From: Panicum virgatum
Lineage: Eukaryota; Streptophyta; Magnoliopsida; Poales; Poaceae
Assembly (NCBI RefSeq): GCF_016808335.1
Contig: NC_053146.1
Location: forward strand, 38,188,470 to 38,252,469
Direction of reading: 5' to 3'
DNA: 64,000 nucleotides
The notes under the pieces are model-generated. The model saw nothing but the letters and a program-made list of their open reading frames with translations. It did no database searches and was not told the DNA's origin. Below are positions 35,301-46,266 of the stretch, piece by piece (positions within the stretch are counted from its first letter, which is position 1; the number at the start of each line of letters is the position of its first letter). The position numbers and the translations under genes are program-made.

Positions 35301-35829
35301 ATTAATCATGATTAATTACTATGTAATCGGGTTTATGGTAATTCATCAACTTGTAGTAAATAGATTTAATAAAATTTTGCCAAGACTTAAAAGCTAATGT
35401 AGTCAGTCAGCCAACCTTAGAGCCTCATAGTTTGTGTTATATTTGTTGAGTACGGTTGTGTACTCACTCTTGCCTCTTCTATACTTTTTCCTCTTGGGAC
35501 ACTCTATTGCTGCTCAGTTCTTGCCGACACGAGGGAGTTCGCTCAGCGCTACCAGGACTACGAGGACTTCTAGGTGTTCGTCTCCCAGTCGACGTACCTG
35601 TGGCGCTCTGCTCAGCTTCGGAGAGTTTTTATCGTATTTGTACTTCGCTTCCGCTGTATCAGATATTTTTGTCATTAATGTAATAAATAACATTCATATT
35701 CGCTTTATTATATCTTTTTACGTGATATGTGCTATGATATACTGTTCATTCTGTTATATATACGTGTGACTTGATCCTGGCACGTATATGATTGCTCGGT
35801 TTATGTCCTTTTATAAACCGGGTGTTACA
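32355..35829 (+). repeat. 3' LTR of element C
   Basis: Same length as the 5' LTR with few substitutions over long stretches, followed by CTGCC. Confidence 0.92.
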
Positions 35830-35920
35830 CTGCCTATGGCATCCCAGGGCCGTAATCTTGTATTTTTTTGCTATATTAATAGAAACGCACTCGTCGAGTG
35901 CTGTTCGTTCAAAAAAAATA
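35830..35920 (+). mobile_element. LINE-type 3' tail, downstream part (split by element C)
   Basis: After CTGCC the sequence continues TATGGCATCCCAGGG and then TTGTATTTTTTTGC, TTAATAGAAACGCAC, ending in a run of A near 35912-35920. This matches the pattern of plant LINE 3' ends. It continues the sequence before C at 26767. Confidence 0.5.
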
Positions 35921-38900
35921 TATTTGGAGTTTTGCATCTTTTTGAATCTACCTTGTTTAAATGGCTTGAATGATTTTTGTATGAAATTGAGTGGAGTTCA
36001 AATTGATTTGAGCCAATCAATTTGAACTCAAAAGTTAACATTAACTCGGGCCAAAACCCACCAAACCCTACAGCCGACCTGCTGTTCCAAACCCTCTTCC
36101 GGCCCAGCACGCCGCGCGCGCGCCGCGGCCCACACCGGCCCGTTTTGCCCCGCACCAGCCCAACACGCGTGTGGACCGCCAGTGCCAACCCAGCTCGCTC
36201 CTGTTTCTGCCTGCTGCTGCTGACCACCAGGGTTCGCCCGTCAGGTGCCTCTGTTGCTCTTTCTTCCTCCCGACGCCGCGCTCCGCCTCGCCTGCCCCTC
36301 CTCGCGACGAGGGGGCGCAACCGCCGCCACGTTCTGCGCTGCCCGCGCTAACGCTAGCCTGCCCCGGTGTTGGCCACCACCCCTGCGCGCAACCCCGAAC
36401 CCGGGGCAGAGAGGGATCGGATGCGCGCCACGTGCACCTGTGCCGCTCCCGTCCCATCCGCGTTGCTCCCTCAACGTCCGTGCCCGGACACGCCATCCAA
36501 ACCCTATCTCCTCCCCTATAAAGCCCCGTCTCGATCGCCACCGCCCTCGCAACCCTAGGGGTCTTCCCCTGTTCCGCCGCCACACTGAGAAGCAGAGAGA
36601 GAAGGGAAGAAGAGGAGGAAAGAGAGGAGAGCACCGCCAGACCAAGAGGAGTGCAAGAAGAGGGGAACACCATCACCACCACCGCCTGAGGAGGAGCTGG
36701 AGCCGTGCGCCTTGAGGGGGAGAACCCGCCGCCGCAGGAGCTTGTCGCCGACCCAGCGCCCTGATCGGCTACAGCAGCGTTGCCGCGCGTCACAGCCATG
36801 CACAGGCTCGTCACTGCCTCTCCTCGCCACAGCCCCGAGCCCATTGTCCCCAAACCGACCAGTAGGCCCTCGTTCCACCGCTGTTCCTTCCCTGTGCTGC
36901 CGACCATGGTGCTGATGGACCTTCCGTAGAAGCCATAGCCGCCCTACCCATCTTGTGCAGGGACCTTGACGCCATCCCGCCGGCCGCTGCAGCTCCAGGG
37001 CACTGGACCCCTGCGCGCACCACGCGGCCACGCCGCGGCCTTGCGTAGCCAAGTGCTCGAGTGCATGCACTCCTAGCCAAAGAACCCAGCACCCCTCCTT
37101 TGTCTCACCACGGCCTTGCCGTGTGCGGTCACCACTCACCACCGCTGCGACGTCACGGCGTGGCCTGGTGAAAGCCCCTTTGGGCATTTCACCGAGCACC
37201 CTGGGGGCACCATCCCTTCATGCGCGGAGGCCGTGCCTTTTGACCTCGCCCTTGCCTGGTGACCACGCACACAGCCGCGCTGTCACATTCGCGGCGTGCA
37301 CAGCTCGTTGGGACGTTCCACCGAGCGCCTTGCGCGCACACCCACACACATCCACGAACACGCCTCGGTGCGGTAGATTGCCCCTTCGCAGTGGAACCAT
37401 CCTGCTGCCACGGAGCCAAGCTCGCCGTGACCCTGCCGCCTTTGCCTCTTTCCGCGACCTCATCGGCGTACCGTGCCGTGGCTTTCCGCGCACACGCACC
37501 CTGATACCCGCACTGCTGCCGTCGCTCTGCCACGGCCATGTGCCTTTTCCCCGAGGCCTTGCCTCGTCAGAGCAGAGCCGCTCCTCCGCCCTGAGCCTCT
37601 GTTCCACCCCGCCACGTCCACCTCGCCGTCGAGCACAAGGAAGGAGAGGAGCCATCGCCGGGGGTAGAAAGGAACGCCACCGTCGCTGTGCTCGCATGTC
37701 CTCGCCGACGCTAGACCTTCGCCTCGCCATCGTCACCGTCGCAACCAGGGGAGCCCTCACCATCGCCGGCGAAAGGAAACAGAGAAGAAAAGAGGAAAAA
37801 GAGAAAAGAAAAGAAGAAGAAGAGAGAGGAAAGATGGGCCGCCAACACCCCGTGGCCCAGTCCGTCGACCAAGCCGGTGTAAGGATCACCGGGGTGTCCG
37901 ACCCTAGAGGGGGAGGGGGTGAATAGGGTCGCTAATCGCTTTCTATCCTAGGGCTCAATCTATTTGTATGAGATAAACCTAACACGATCTACTTACCCCT
38001 AAAAGACTTGCAACCTATAGCCAATCCTAATCAAACTAACTAGGAAAGTAAAGGCACGCAAGAAGAGTAAATGAGGAAACGTAATACGGTAAGTAAAGTG
38101 GTAAGGGAGAGAATATGCAAACTCCCGTGAAGACACCAAGACACATGATTTAACGTGGTTCGGTTAGGACACCAAGTCCCTCCCTACGTCCACGGCCACT
38201 TGTCCAACAGGAACAAGTGTGATGCCAAGTCTCTTCGCTTGATCACCGTCTTGCGTTCGCCACCAAGGCTCCCAGCAAGCAAAGGCTAAGTGACCCTAAG
38301 TCACCAAGACAAGGCCACCGCCACCGTCTCTCTCAAAGCGTCACCAACGGCACCATCTTCACTATCAGAGCTTCTCACCAAGAGGGGTCTCCTTCCCCGC
38401 ACAAAGTGTCGTTGCCGCTCCACACCAAGTCGGAGGGTCACACGACGAGTACACAAGATGCTTGCCACAGCAAGACTTCTCTCAAGGGAGCTCTCGCAAG
38501 AACTAATCCCTATTACAAGCACTAAGCACTCTCACAAGTGTGCTTAAGCCTATATGATGTACAATGAAGCTCTATGATGGTTGGAGAGGTTATTCAAGTG
38601 TAGTATACTTCCTTAGTCTCCAGCAACCTCAAATGACCCGGCCTTGGGGGTATATATAGGCAATCCAAGCAAATATAGCCGTTGTAGAAAAGCTGCCAGA
38701 AAAACACTTAACGCCGGTTAATCCGACGTACCTCCAAAAGCCATTGTCGGTTCAACTGGTGATACTAAACTGCCCGCCTCAAAAACTAGCCGTTACGTGT
38801 ATGGGCAATCGACCGATGCTGCGTCGGTTTAACCGGTGAGTGTAATTATCCTGTGAACTCTGAAAAACAAACTCTCTGGACAACTGCACCGACGTTCACC

Positions 38901-41310
38901 AAGACCCTATCGTCGGTTCATCCAGTGTATAGATTTTGCCTCAGCTTCTGGGTCCATTGCACCGACGTATTCAACTTCCCTAATGTCGGTTCAACCGGTG
39001 ATACTAAACTTCCTGGTGTGCTCCAAGTCAATGCACCGACGTATGTAATTTTCTTAGCGTCGGTTTAACCGGTGATACAAAAGTATCTCTGTCTTGATTT
39101 CTTTGACTTGGATTTCTTCACGGTCACTTCAATTCTTGGTCCTTTTGACCGAAGAGGTTTCAGGGCCTAGCTACGCCTATCTTCTCTTTATCATCACTTG
39201 ATCCTAAAAGCCTGAGAATGTTCATCTTAACAATCATATTAGTCCAAGTGTTGTGTGTGTCATCAATCGCCAAAACATTATATTGAAATATGGCATGAGA
39301 GGCCATTTTCGCTACAGCCGGCCTGCACTACTGCGGGCCAGACCGAGCACCCGAGCCGAGCCGCTGTTGGGCCCGCTAGAAGCCAACCCAGTTCCTCTTT
39401 GAACCCAGTAGCAGTGTTAGCCTTTTTCTTTTTCTTTGAACAGACCTGACGCGTGGGCCCCATTTGTCAGTGACATACTGTGGCTGACCTATGGGACCCG
39501 CTAGCCGCTGACACGTGGACCCTGCTGACCTGGACATTGACCCGTTGACCGTTGACTTGGTCAACATTGACCAAGTCAACGCTGCCGTCATGCTCTACCC
39601 ATTAGAGTAGGATTTGTTGTATTTTTGGATCTTATTTGAGTAGTTTTGTGCACATTTGCACTTTAGTCCCTACCTTTATATGTAATTACGATTAGGTCTC
39701 TGCGAGGAGGAGTTGATCAACGCCTCGGATGCCCAGAATACCCAGAAGGACGTCCCGGACTACAAGGAGTCCCCGAGACTCCAGCATACTACGAAGAGTT
39801 ATCAGGTTCATGCCCATCTACGACTTGAATTCCTATTAGGCATTGCTTGCTAGAATTGCTATTGCTTTACTATGTGTGAGAGATGAACTTGTATGGCCTA
39901 TTTATTTACTGTATTCCTTGCATACCTACGATACCTTGATTGATTCTTAAATGCTTTGGCTACTATGAGAGTGAATGAGTATGGGAATTCGTGATATGAT
40001 AGTCTTGGCTTGCATGAAGATACACCATATGAGGAGCCGATGAATAGGGCTTTTTAACGGGGGCAAGCGACTGGCCGGGGATGTGTATTGGGCACATCCT
40101 GAGGAGCACCTGTGGCGGGTGCGGGACAAGGTGGGGCAATACCTATTATGGGTGCCCATGGAGAGGCGATACCATTTATGGGTGCCTTTGGCGGACCACT
40201 GCGGAGGACTGCGCGAGGAGATGCTTGCCCTGGCTCGTAAGGACATGCAGTAATTATGATTTATGGGACTTTGTAAACGTTGGCGCCACTTATCCATTAT
40301 GCGGGTGGACCCGGTCTGAGCTAGCTATGCGCGTCACCAGACCTATTAGTAGGATGGGATATCATTGTGCGGGGGTGGTTCAGGTGCTGGGGTGGCACTG
40401 GCCTTGTCGAACTCTAAATGGCAATAGGGGGGAAAGCCTCACCACTCCAGGGCGACCTCTTGCAAGAGGATGCATCCCAACCTAGGGAACATGATGGTGC
40501 TGTAGCGGTTAGTTTCGTTCTCAGTAGACAGGTGCTTCGGGATCAGTCAAGTCGCTCCTGGCTGGCGTCGGGGCGAGTGGGTACAGGTGCGCAACCCCTG
40601 TAGGGTGAAAACTATATGTATAGCCGCGTACTCGGTCATGTACATTCCTACTCTTCTGTTACTTCATCTAGTTAGTGTGCCTTGATATTTCTATCTCCCT
40701 CTAGTACGACTTTTTCTGCTCCCATAACAGCTGAGGTGCAGGGAGAGGGAGTCCTGCACCGACCTGGGCTTTTGTAGATGGAAGTTGACCGGTGCCGGTA
40801 TGGCCCGTGTCGAGGAGTTATGGATGACATATATAAATGCTTGCATAGAAAACCTCAGCCTATCCATTGGCTACTTTTATACCTTACTGCATCCACTTAA
40901 AGCTTGCGTACGGATGGTGACGTGAACTTATCCCGTCCTTGGGGATAGCCTGGTAGATGTAGGATTCGACTCGCAGATCAAGCCCGAAGACGAAGGATGA
41001 AGCTAAGGATGGTTTGTGCTATGCTCGAGTTTTGCCTGTGGAGAGGAGACATCAAGACGAAGGATGCCCAGAAGACTAGCTACCACTTCCGATTTCTGTT
41101 TGCTTCCCTTTAGCCCAAGGGGCTTGTACTCTGAATTTCGTATTACAATCCTCTGGATTACGTAATAATTAAATCCATGTAATGATTTTCAACGTTGTAT
41201 GTCTGTGATATCTAATTGAAATGAGTTCTGTATGTGATAGCTACTGATCCAGGGACTATCACGACGATACAGGGTTTCGAGTTCTCCTTTCGGAAACCCG
41301 GGACGTTTCA
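35921..41310 (+). mobile_element. Large gypsy-type LTR remnant (probable solo or truncated LTR), split by a copia-type solo LTR
   Basis: The host sequence is 35921-37877 plus 39322-41310. Its organisation parallels the B/C LTRs: an AT-rich start with AATTTGAACTCAAA, a GC-rich core, a TATA box (36517-36523) followed by a purine-rich leader, a CCATTAGAG..TTTAGTCCC section, then an end in ACCCGGGACGTTTCA at 41310. No PBS follows, so it is not a 5' LTR. The left end is unclear because it abuts the LINE tail. Frames of up to 279 codons on both strands in the GC-rich part lack domains. Family is inferred from layout only. Confidence 0.5.
37878..39316 (-). mobile_element. Solo LTR, copia-type, minus orientation
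   Basis: A 1439-bp unit with TG...CA ends is flanked by GCCGG (37873-37877 and 39317-39321). Read on the minus strand it starts TGTAGCGAAAATGG, has a TATA box (38651-38660) and ends with a pyrimidine-rich tract (CACCCCCTCCCCCTC) and ATCCTTACA, an ending common in SIRE/Maximus-type copia LTRs. It contains several copies of a motif like TCGGTTCAACCGGTGATAC (38740-39080). No internal region is present, so it is a solo LTR left by LTR-LTR recombination. Confidence 0.75.
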
Positions 41311-41460
41311 GTTCATGTCAATTTGGCTCAGTGGATACAGTTGATTCATGTCAAATTGGCCCGGTGGATACAGTTGATCATTCAATTTGGATCAGTTGAA
41401 ATGGTTGGCTCATGTCATTTTTGATCCGTCGATACTGGTGATTCATTGTAGGAAGAAGTA
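41311..41460 (+). repeat. Short degenerate tandem repeats
   Basis: Two clear units of 33-35 bp (TTCATGTCAATTTGGC... and TTCATGTCAAATTGGC..., each ending GTGGATACAGTTGA), then two more diverged units. They directly follow the LTR end. Confidence 0.6.
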
Positions 41461-42567
41461 GTTGTTCCACCTCGAGGGATCACATATCTAACGTCGCTCC
41501 TTGAAGGGTCTTTGAGTGAAACAAGTGTGTGAAAGGAACATTGTCATGCCAATTTGGATACCTTCCACATGTATGCTGTTCTCCGAGTGAATGATGGCAA
41601 TGACGGCACATCTGTTTAATTTGACGCAATTGTCAGAGTTCAGCTTGCACTCTTCCTATCCAGGCACGGCATAATTATTGTTGCGTGCCTACTGCCTAGT
41701 GCGTCCAATGTATTCGATGTACTCGAATGGTTATTATATATTTGAATAATATTATACATGCTTCTATTATAATACTTATGACTGAGCTCAACGTGTACCT
41801 GAACAAAAAACTTTATTTGTATCAGGTTCCCAATTGAACTCATTTCAAATTAAATTGAAAATATAACCTACTTGCGGAACTAGTGGACAAGCACGTACGG
41901 CACACACGTGTCTGGTTAATTGTAAGCTCACATACTTAGGTCGGTGATTATTAAAAGCAATGGTATAATTAAAGTACAATGCATAAATGTGTGTTTTCCT
42001 ATATAGCAAGTAACTGATATAAATAGGAACAAGTACATAATTTATTAAATTGAGTAGAGTGGTTACATAAATAATGTAGATAATTGGGGTTTAAGGTCCT
42101 TCTTCAATACTATGGAAACAAATTACTTAACAACACTGCTCATATATATGGCATAATTTTGGTTAGCATGAATAATTACAACATGAATGTCTATGATTCT
42201 GGCAAGACATAAATATAAACAAATAAGGAAATAATTTATTTAATTTAACATATCTTTGTCACAACTATAGAACATCCATGTATACAATAGTTTTGGTCTT
42301 CTTTCTAGTGAGATCAATAGCTTTGTTTTAGCTATAAACCTCATGTACTCTTATGTGGAACACCTTTTGACAACATTTTACAATTCATTGAGACAACACT
42401 GGTTCAGAAACATACCGATTATTGCTTGTATAACATTTTACCTTGTCTAGGCAGCCACAAAGTAGAAGCACCGCCGCCAAGTCACAGCCAAGCCTCCACC
42501 TTTGTCAAGCGCCGTTGCAACGCCAATTCAATTCACGCAGGCGTTTGCTGAATTCTTGTCCGGTGAA
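41461..42567. other. AT-rich intergenic DNA, no gene seen
   Basis: Low-GC sequence with short frames only. Near 42455-42540 a short GC-richer stretch appears (CACCGCCGCCAAGTC) with no recognisable domain. It contains the left copy of the hAT target duplication (42560-42567). Confidence 0.5.
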
Positions 42568-42905
42568 CAGCGGCGGAGGCAAGGGGGCCTGGCAGGGGCC
42601 ATGCCCCCCCCCCCTAACATGTCATAACAATTTTTTTTACTAGTATAAATTTATGTTTTTTATTTAATTAAGAGGGAGAGATCCTGATGTTTACGAAATC
42701 ACCCTAGACACCTTGCTGTTTAGTTGTCGTCTACCACTTAAAAACTAGTGTCTTTGATCCAAGAATATATATAAGAAAATACGAGCACATGTGTCAAGTT
42801 AATGAATTAAGCTAAATGGTAATCACGAAGAACCTAATCAGTTTTGTTTACAAGTTGGATGTTTTTGGTCGGACCCCCTATACATAATTTCTGGCTCCGC
42901 CACTA
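42568..42905. mobile_element. Non-autonomous hAT miniature element
   Basis: A 338-bp element is flanked by a perfect 8-bp duplication CCGGTGAA (42560-42567 and 42906-42913), the target size used by hAT elements. Imperfect inverted termini are CAGCGGCGGAG and CTCCGCCACTA. Inside are a C-run and AT-rich DNA, with no transposase. Confidence 0.85.
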
Positions 42906-42913
42906 CCGGTGAA

Positions 42914-43154
42914 TGGTTGGTCCACTCGTGCACCGCTTCTACCATATCAACCTTGGTGCTCAACCATCTATATAGTTGCAAGTACAAATGGTTTAATGTT
43001 TTCAATCCAGCTTATGCTTCAGTTGTAAGCTAATTATATATTTTTCTCTCTCAGTACCACTTGGAGTTGTTGTCAGAACAGGAACCGGCACTGTGAATGG
43101 AAGTAAGCGATCATGAAGAATGGCTATACCAAGTGGTAATGGCCGGGAACAAAG
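42914..43154. other. Intergenic DNA
   Basis: Resumes the host sequence interrupted by the hAT element. No supported gene. Confidence 0.4.
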
Positions 43155-43330
43155 TTGGTCACAGCCTGACAATTCTGGATCTATATGGTGTATTTGGAAG
43201 CAGTGGAATGCGAGGATCTTTAGGGGGAGCATGAAGACAATGTTCATCGAGTTTAAAGACACATGTCAGCTGTGGTCTCTGACGTGGGCGGTCTTCTTGA
43301 AGCCCCTTTTTTGTTGCACAAATAAATAGT
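43155..43330 (+). pseudogene. LINE pol C-terminal fragment
   Basis: The frame near 43170 reads IWCIWKQWNARIFRG, then TCQLWSLTWA. This resembles the end of plant LINE ORF2 after the zf-RVT domain (usual pattern W.IWKERN.R.F). It is a short fragment followed by AT-rich DNA. Confidence 0.5.
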
Positions 43331-43699
43331 ATGTAATAAGACCATTCTTTTTTCTTTCAACAAGCTATGGGGAGTAGTGCTTCTCGCGCTTGTAGTGACT
43401 TTTGCTTCTTCTACCTATTTAATATAGAGAACATATGTGTCTGATTAAACATCAGAGTACCATACAAGGTTATTATTTGCCAATACCGTACAAGCTAGTA
43501 CACGCGCAGCACATATTACTGCTTGTACTCACACACACATCATTATTTTATGTATTATTAACACATATAACAGATCAAAGTTGCCTGAGATCGAAACTAA
43601 ATAAAGGACATCATCTGTCTGTCTATCCATACAGCATAGTGATGATCACAGGGCCGGGATGCATGGCATGCATTCATGCATGCAGTTAGTGGCCGGTAG
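43331..43699. other. AT-rich DNA downstream of the HSP20-like gene
   Basis: No gene visible. It is the probable 3' flank and UTR of the minus-strand gene that ends at 43700. Confidence 0.4.
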
Positions 43700-44373
43700 T
43701 TATGGCTCCTTGGGAATGTCTATCTTTTTGGGACCGTGCTTAGGCTTGGCGATAAGAATAACCAGCCAGCCGTCAAACCACCTGGGCTGCACCTTGCTAC
43801 CGTCGTAGCCGGGAGGCAGCGCCAGTGGGACGTTGAGCTTACTCGCCTCGGTGTTGTCGTTGGTGTCACCCGTGTATTTGATCACCAGGTGTGTCTGGTC
43901 CGTCGTTGTGCCAACCTCCACTTTACCTTTGGCCGACTCTCCCACCCTCAACTTGAGGATGACCAGGTCCTCGTCTCCCATCACATTCCAGTCATCGCCC
44001 GCTGACGCTGATGTGGGAGCATTTTGCAGAGCTAGCTTTCCAAAAAAAACATTATAAATTTATCGATCGATAAATAAATGAACTTGGATCGGCATTAGAA
44101 ATATCTATCACCAGCTAGCTACGCGTACAGCTTACCACTGGGTTGGATGTCGTACTTGTACTTGTCACCCTGCGCGTGGCACACGAAGAGAGGAGCCCGG
44201 CGGGACTCCTTGCATGAGGCCCAACGCAGAGCCACTACAGACGACGCTACCGCCGGCGGTGACAGTTGTTTGCGGAGCTGCAGTGTGGCGGCGGCGGCGG
44301 CGGCTGGTGGAGAGAACTTTGGTCCCGGCGCCGGCGCCCGGCTAAGGAGGGTGTAGGAGCTCAACATCGCCAT
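43700..44373 (-). CDS. HSP20-like (alpha-crystallin domain) chaperone, probably plastid-targeted, two exons
   Basis: Exon 1 is 44136-44373 and exon 2 is 43700-44031. The intron has GTAAGC and CTAG ends, and the codon split across it restores the frame, giving 189 aa. The N-terminal 60 residues are rich in Ala, Ser, Pro and Arg with almost no acidic residues, consistent with a chloroplast transit peptide. From about residue 95, DDWNVMGDEDLVILKLRVG, THLVIKYTG, LNVPLALPPGYDG and WLVILIAKP follow the beta-strand pattern of the alpha-crystallin domain, ending KKIDIPKEP. Small heat shock proteins bind unfolding proteins without ATP. The usual G-V-L motif reads G-W-L, so this is a divergent member. 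A TATA box lies 83 bp upstream. It is the only gene here without damage and is likely the real host gene. Confidence 0.78.
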
Positions 44374-44455
44374 CTAGCTATCACCGCTAGTGCTAGATTA
44401 GCTACAAGGACGACGGCGGTGTGTGTGTGCTGCACTTATTTGCATCCATGCCTGC

Positions 44456-44463
44456 CTTTTATA
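44456..44463 (-). promoter_or_regulatory. TATA box of HSP20-like gene
   Basis: The minus strand reads CTATAAAAGG 83-90 bases before the ATG. It is followed by a leader with a short (CA)n run. Confidence 0.7.
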
Positions 44464-44490
44464 GAGGCCGTGTGGGGGCGCAAGTGCGGG

Positions 44491-44651
44491 GTAGCTTTGC
44501 TTCGCCAGCCAGTTCAGAATATATATTTAGTGAACTGAACAAGCTGCTCGATCGCTTTTATTTATAAAAGTGTACAAAGCATATGTGATAGGTAGCTTTG
44601 CTTGGTCCGACGGTTCGGAATAATGTTCAGTGAACTACTGAAGAAGCAGCT
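44491..44651 (-). repeat. Diverged direct repeat in the HSP20-like promoter
   Basis: Two units of about 60 bp, from 44491 and from 44592, share GTAGCTTTGCTT, then (C/G)AGTTC.GAAT and a TTAGTGAAC / TCAGTGAAC segment. TTC and GAA blocks recur, but not at ideal heat-shock-element spacing. Confidence 0.55.
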
Positions 44652-44769
44652 TTTTGTTGTAAGAGTATAAGCGGTAATGCCAAGCTGAGTGGTCGACAAG
44701 CTTTCTACCTGGTAGAACCCTTTGCGCCCTCTAGCGTATACAGTACACCTTGCCATTCTAATACGATGT

Positions 44770-46266
44770 TGTAACGAACATGGCACTATTTATGTCATTT
44801 CGAGTGATTTTATTGATCGAATGACAACGCAATCAATGGGACTAATGCTTTTGTTAAGTGAACATTTCTAGATCCTAGGGATGAAGTAAAAAGTTCATAC
44901 AAAACAAAACACGAAGAAAGAACTCAAAGAAACGCTGAATTGGACAAGTTCTACTGAAATCAGTAGCACCGGAAGAACCGATGCCTATAGCATCGGTGCA
45001 TCCGATGGTTGTCGGAAGATCCGACGCCTTGGCATTGGTGCAAGTCTGAGCACCAAATAGAGATCCAGCGAAGACCAAGTCAAGATAGCTAGGTCACCAG
45101 TTGAACCGAATGCGTCAAGATAAGCATCGGTGGTGCATTCAATGTACTATGTTCCAGAGACGATGTCAAGCGCGCAGGAGCCACGCCTTCAGCACCGGTT
45201 GAACCGGTGGTGCATCGGATCGTAGCACCGGTGTAATGACGTCAGCAAAAGAGAAAGAGGTCCAACGGCTAGTTGAGTGCTGTGAGTGACCAGTTTAACC
45301 GACACAAAGTCATTGGTTAAACCGATGGTGCTGCAGACTGTGCGTCAGAAGGTCAATGGCTACTTCAGGTCTGAGAGTGACCGGATGAATCGACGCCACC
45401 TCATGCAGAGGCATCGGTTCATCCGATGGTATGCTGTTTTTCTGCTGACCGTTGGAGCAACGGCTACAAGACTTGGTGGCCTATATATATGCCTCACCCC
45501 GGCCATTTTAAGTTTGCTGGAGTCCCAAGACATCATACACACATCCAAGAACACATCCAAGAACACCTCCAAGCCATCCAAGAGCATAGAGATCAAATTC
45601 TTAGTCCTTAGCACAAGCTTTGTGAGTGTTAGTGTTAGGTTAGCTCTTGAGTGAGTGATCAAGCAAGGTTTAGTTCCTTGTGCTGTGGTTCTAGAGTGAA
45701 CCAAACTTGTATCTCGGTGCGCAGGCCTCCTTGGAGCATTGGTAGCTCGCCGGCACGTCAACGACCCTCCGGCTTGGTGTGGAGCGGCGTCGACAACTTT
45801 GTGCGGGGGACGGAGACCCCTCCTTCGTGGGCAATCTCCCTTAGTGAAGATCGGGATCAAGGTGACCGTGATTGTGTTCACGGAAGAGACTTGATTGCTG
45901 GAAGCGATACTCTTCGTGAGTGCTTCAACAATGTGTACGTAGGGGCGCCTTTGTGGCAATCCGAACCACGGGATAAATCCTCATGTCGAGAGTTCGCTTC
46001 CTCTCATCCCTCCATTTAAGCTTCCGCATTTCATATTGCAACTTGTGTATCTTACTTTCTTAGTGTAGTATCTTGCTAGGATTGGTAATATGTTGTAAAA
46101 TTCTTTTGGGATGAGGGTTTTACACTAAGGTGAACCGTAGTTGCACATCTAGATAGCTTGTTTTAGCTTAAGTTTTGTGCAAACTAGTTGGAGACATAGG
46201 TTAAGGTTTTAAGAGAGCCTAATTCACCCCCTCCCCCTCTTAGGCTAGAGCACCCGATCGCTTTCA
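44770..46266 (+). mobile_element. Solo LTR, copia-type, plus orientation
   Basis: A 1497-bp unit, TGTAACGAAC ... CGCTTTCA, is flanked by GATGT (44765-44769 and 46267-46271). A TATA box (45482-45489) is followed by a leader with repeats of ACATCCAAGAACAC. The 3' end has CACCCCCTCCCCCTCTTAGG and CGATCGCTTTCA. It resembles the minus-strand unit at 37878-39316 in layout, in both ends and in repeated CCGGTT/ACCGATG motifs, so the two are related families. No internal sequence remains. Confidence 0.75.

Larger units (their letters stand above)
26773..35829 (+). mobile_element. Element C: gag-protease-only Ty3/gypsy element, second copy of B family
   Basis: This is a complete 9.06 kb element with LTRs at 26773-30247 and 32355-35829 (each 3475 bp by my boundaries). 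It is flanked by target duplication CTGCC (26768-26772 and 35830-35834). The internal 2.1 kb has an initiator-Met PBS, a leader, one gag-protease frame and a PPT; no RT, RNase H or integrase. At the 3' end the frame passes from FPDVFPEDLP (the start of the RT region in chromoviruses) to a segment ending ASQPKISGRDS, like the extreme C-terminus of chromovirus pol. This marks a large internal deletion. LTRs are about 77% of the element. Confidence 0.92.

Noticed and set aside
44491..44651. Heat shock elements in the HSP20-like promoter
   Set aside because: TTC and GAA blocks are present but spacing is 1 or 3 bases rather than the canonical 2, so only a repeat is claimed.
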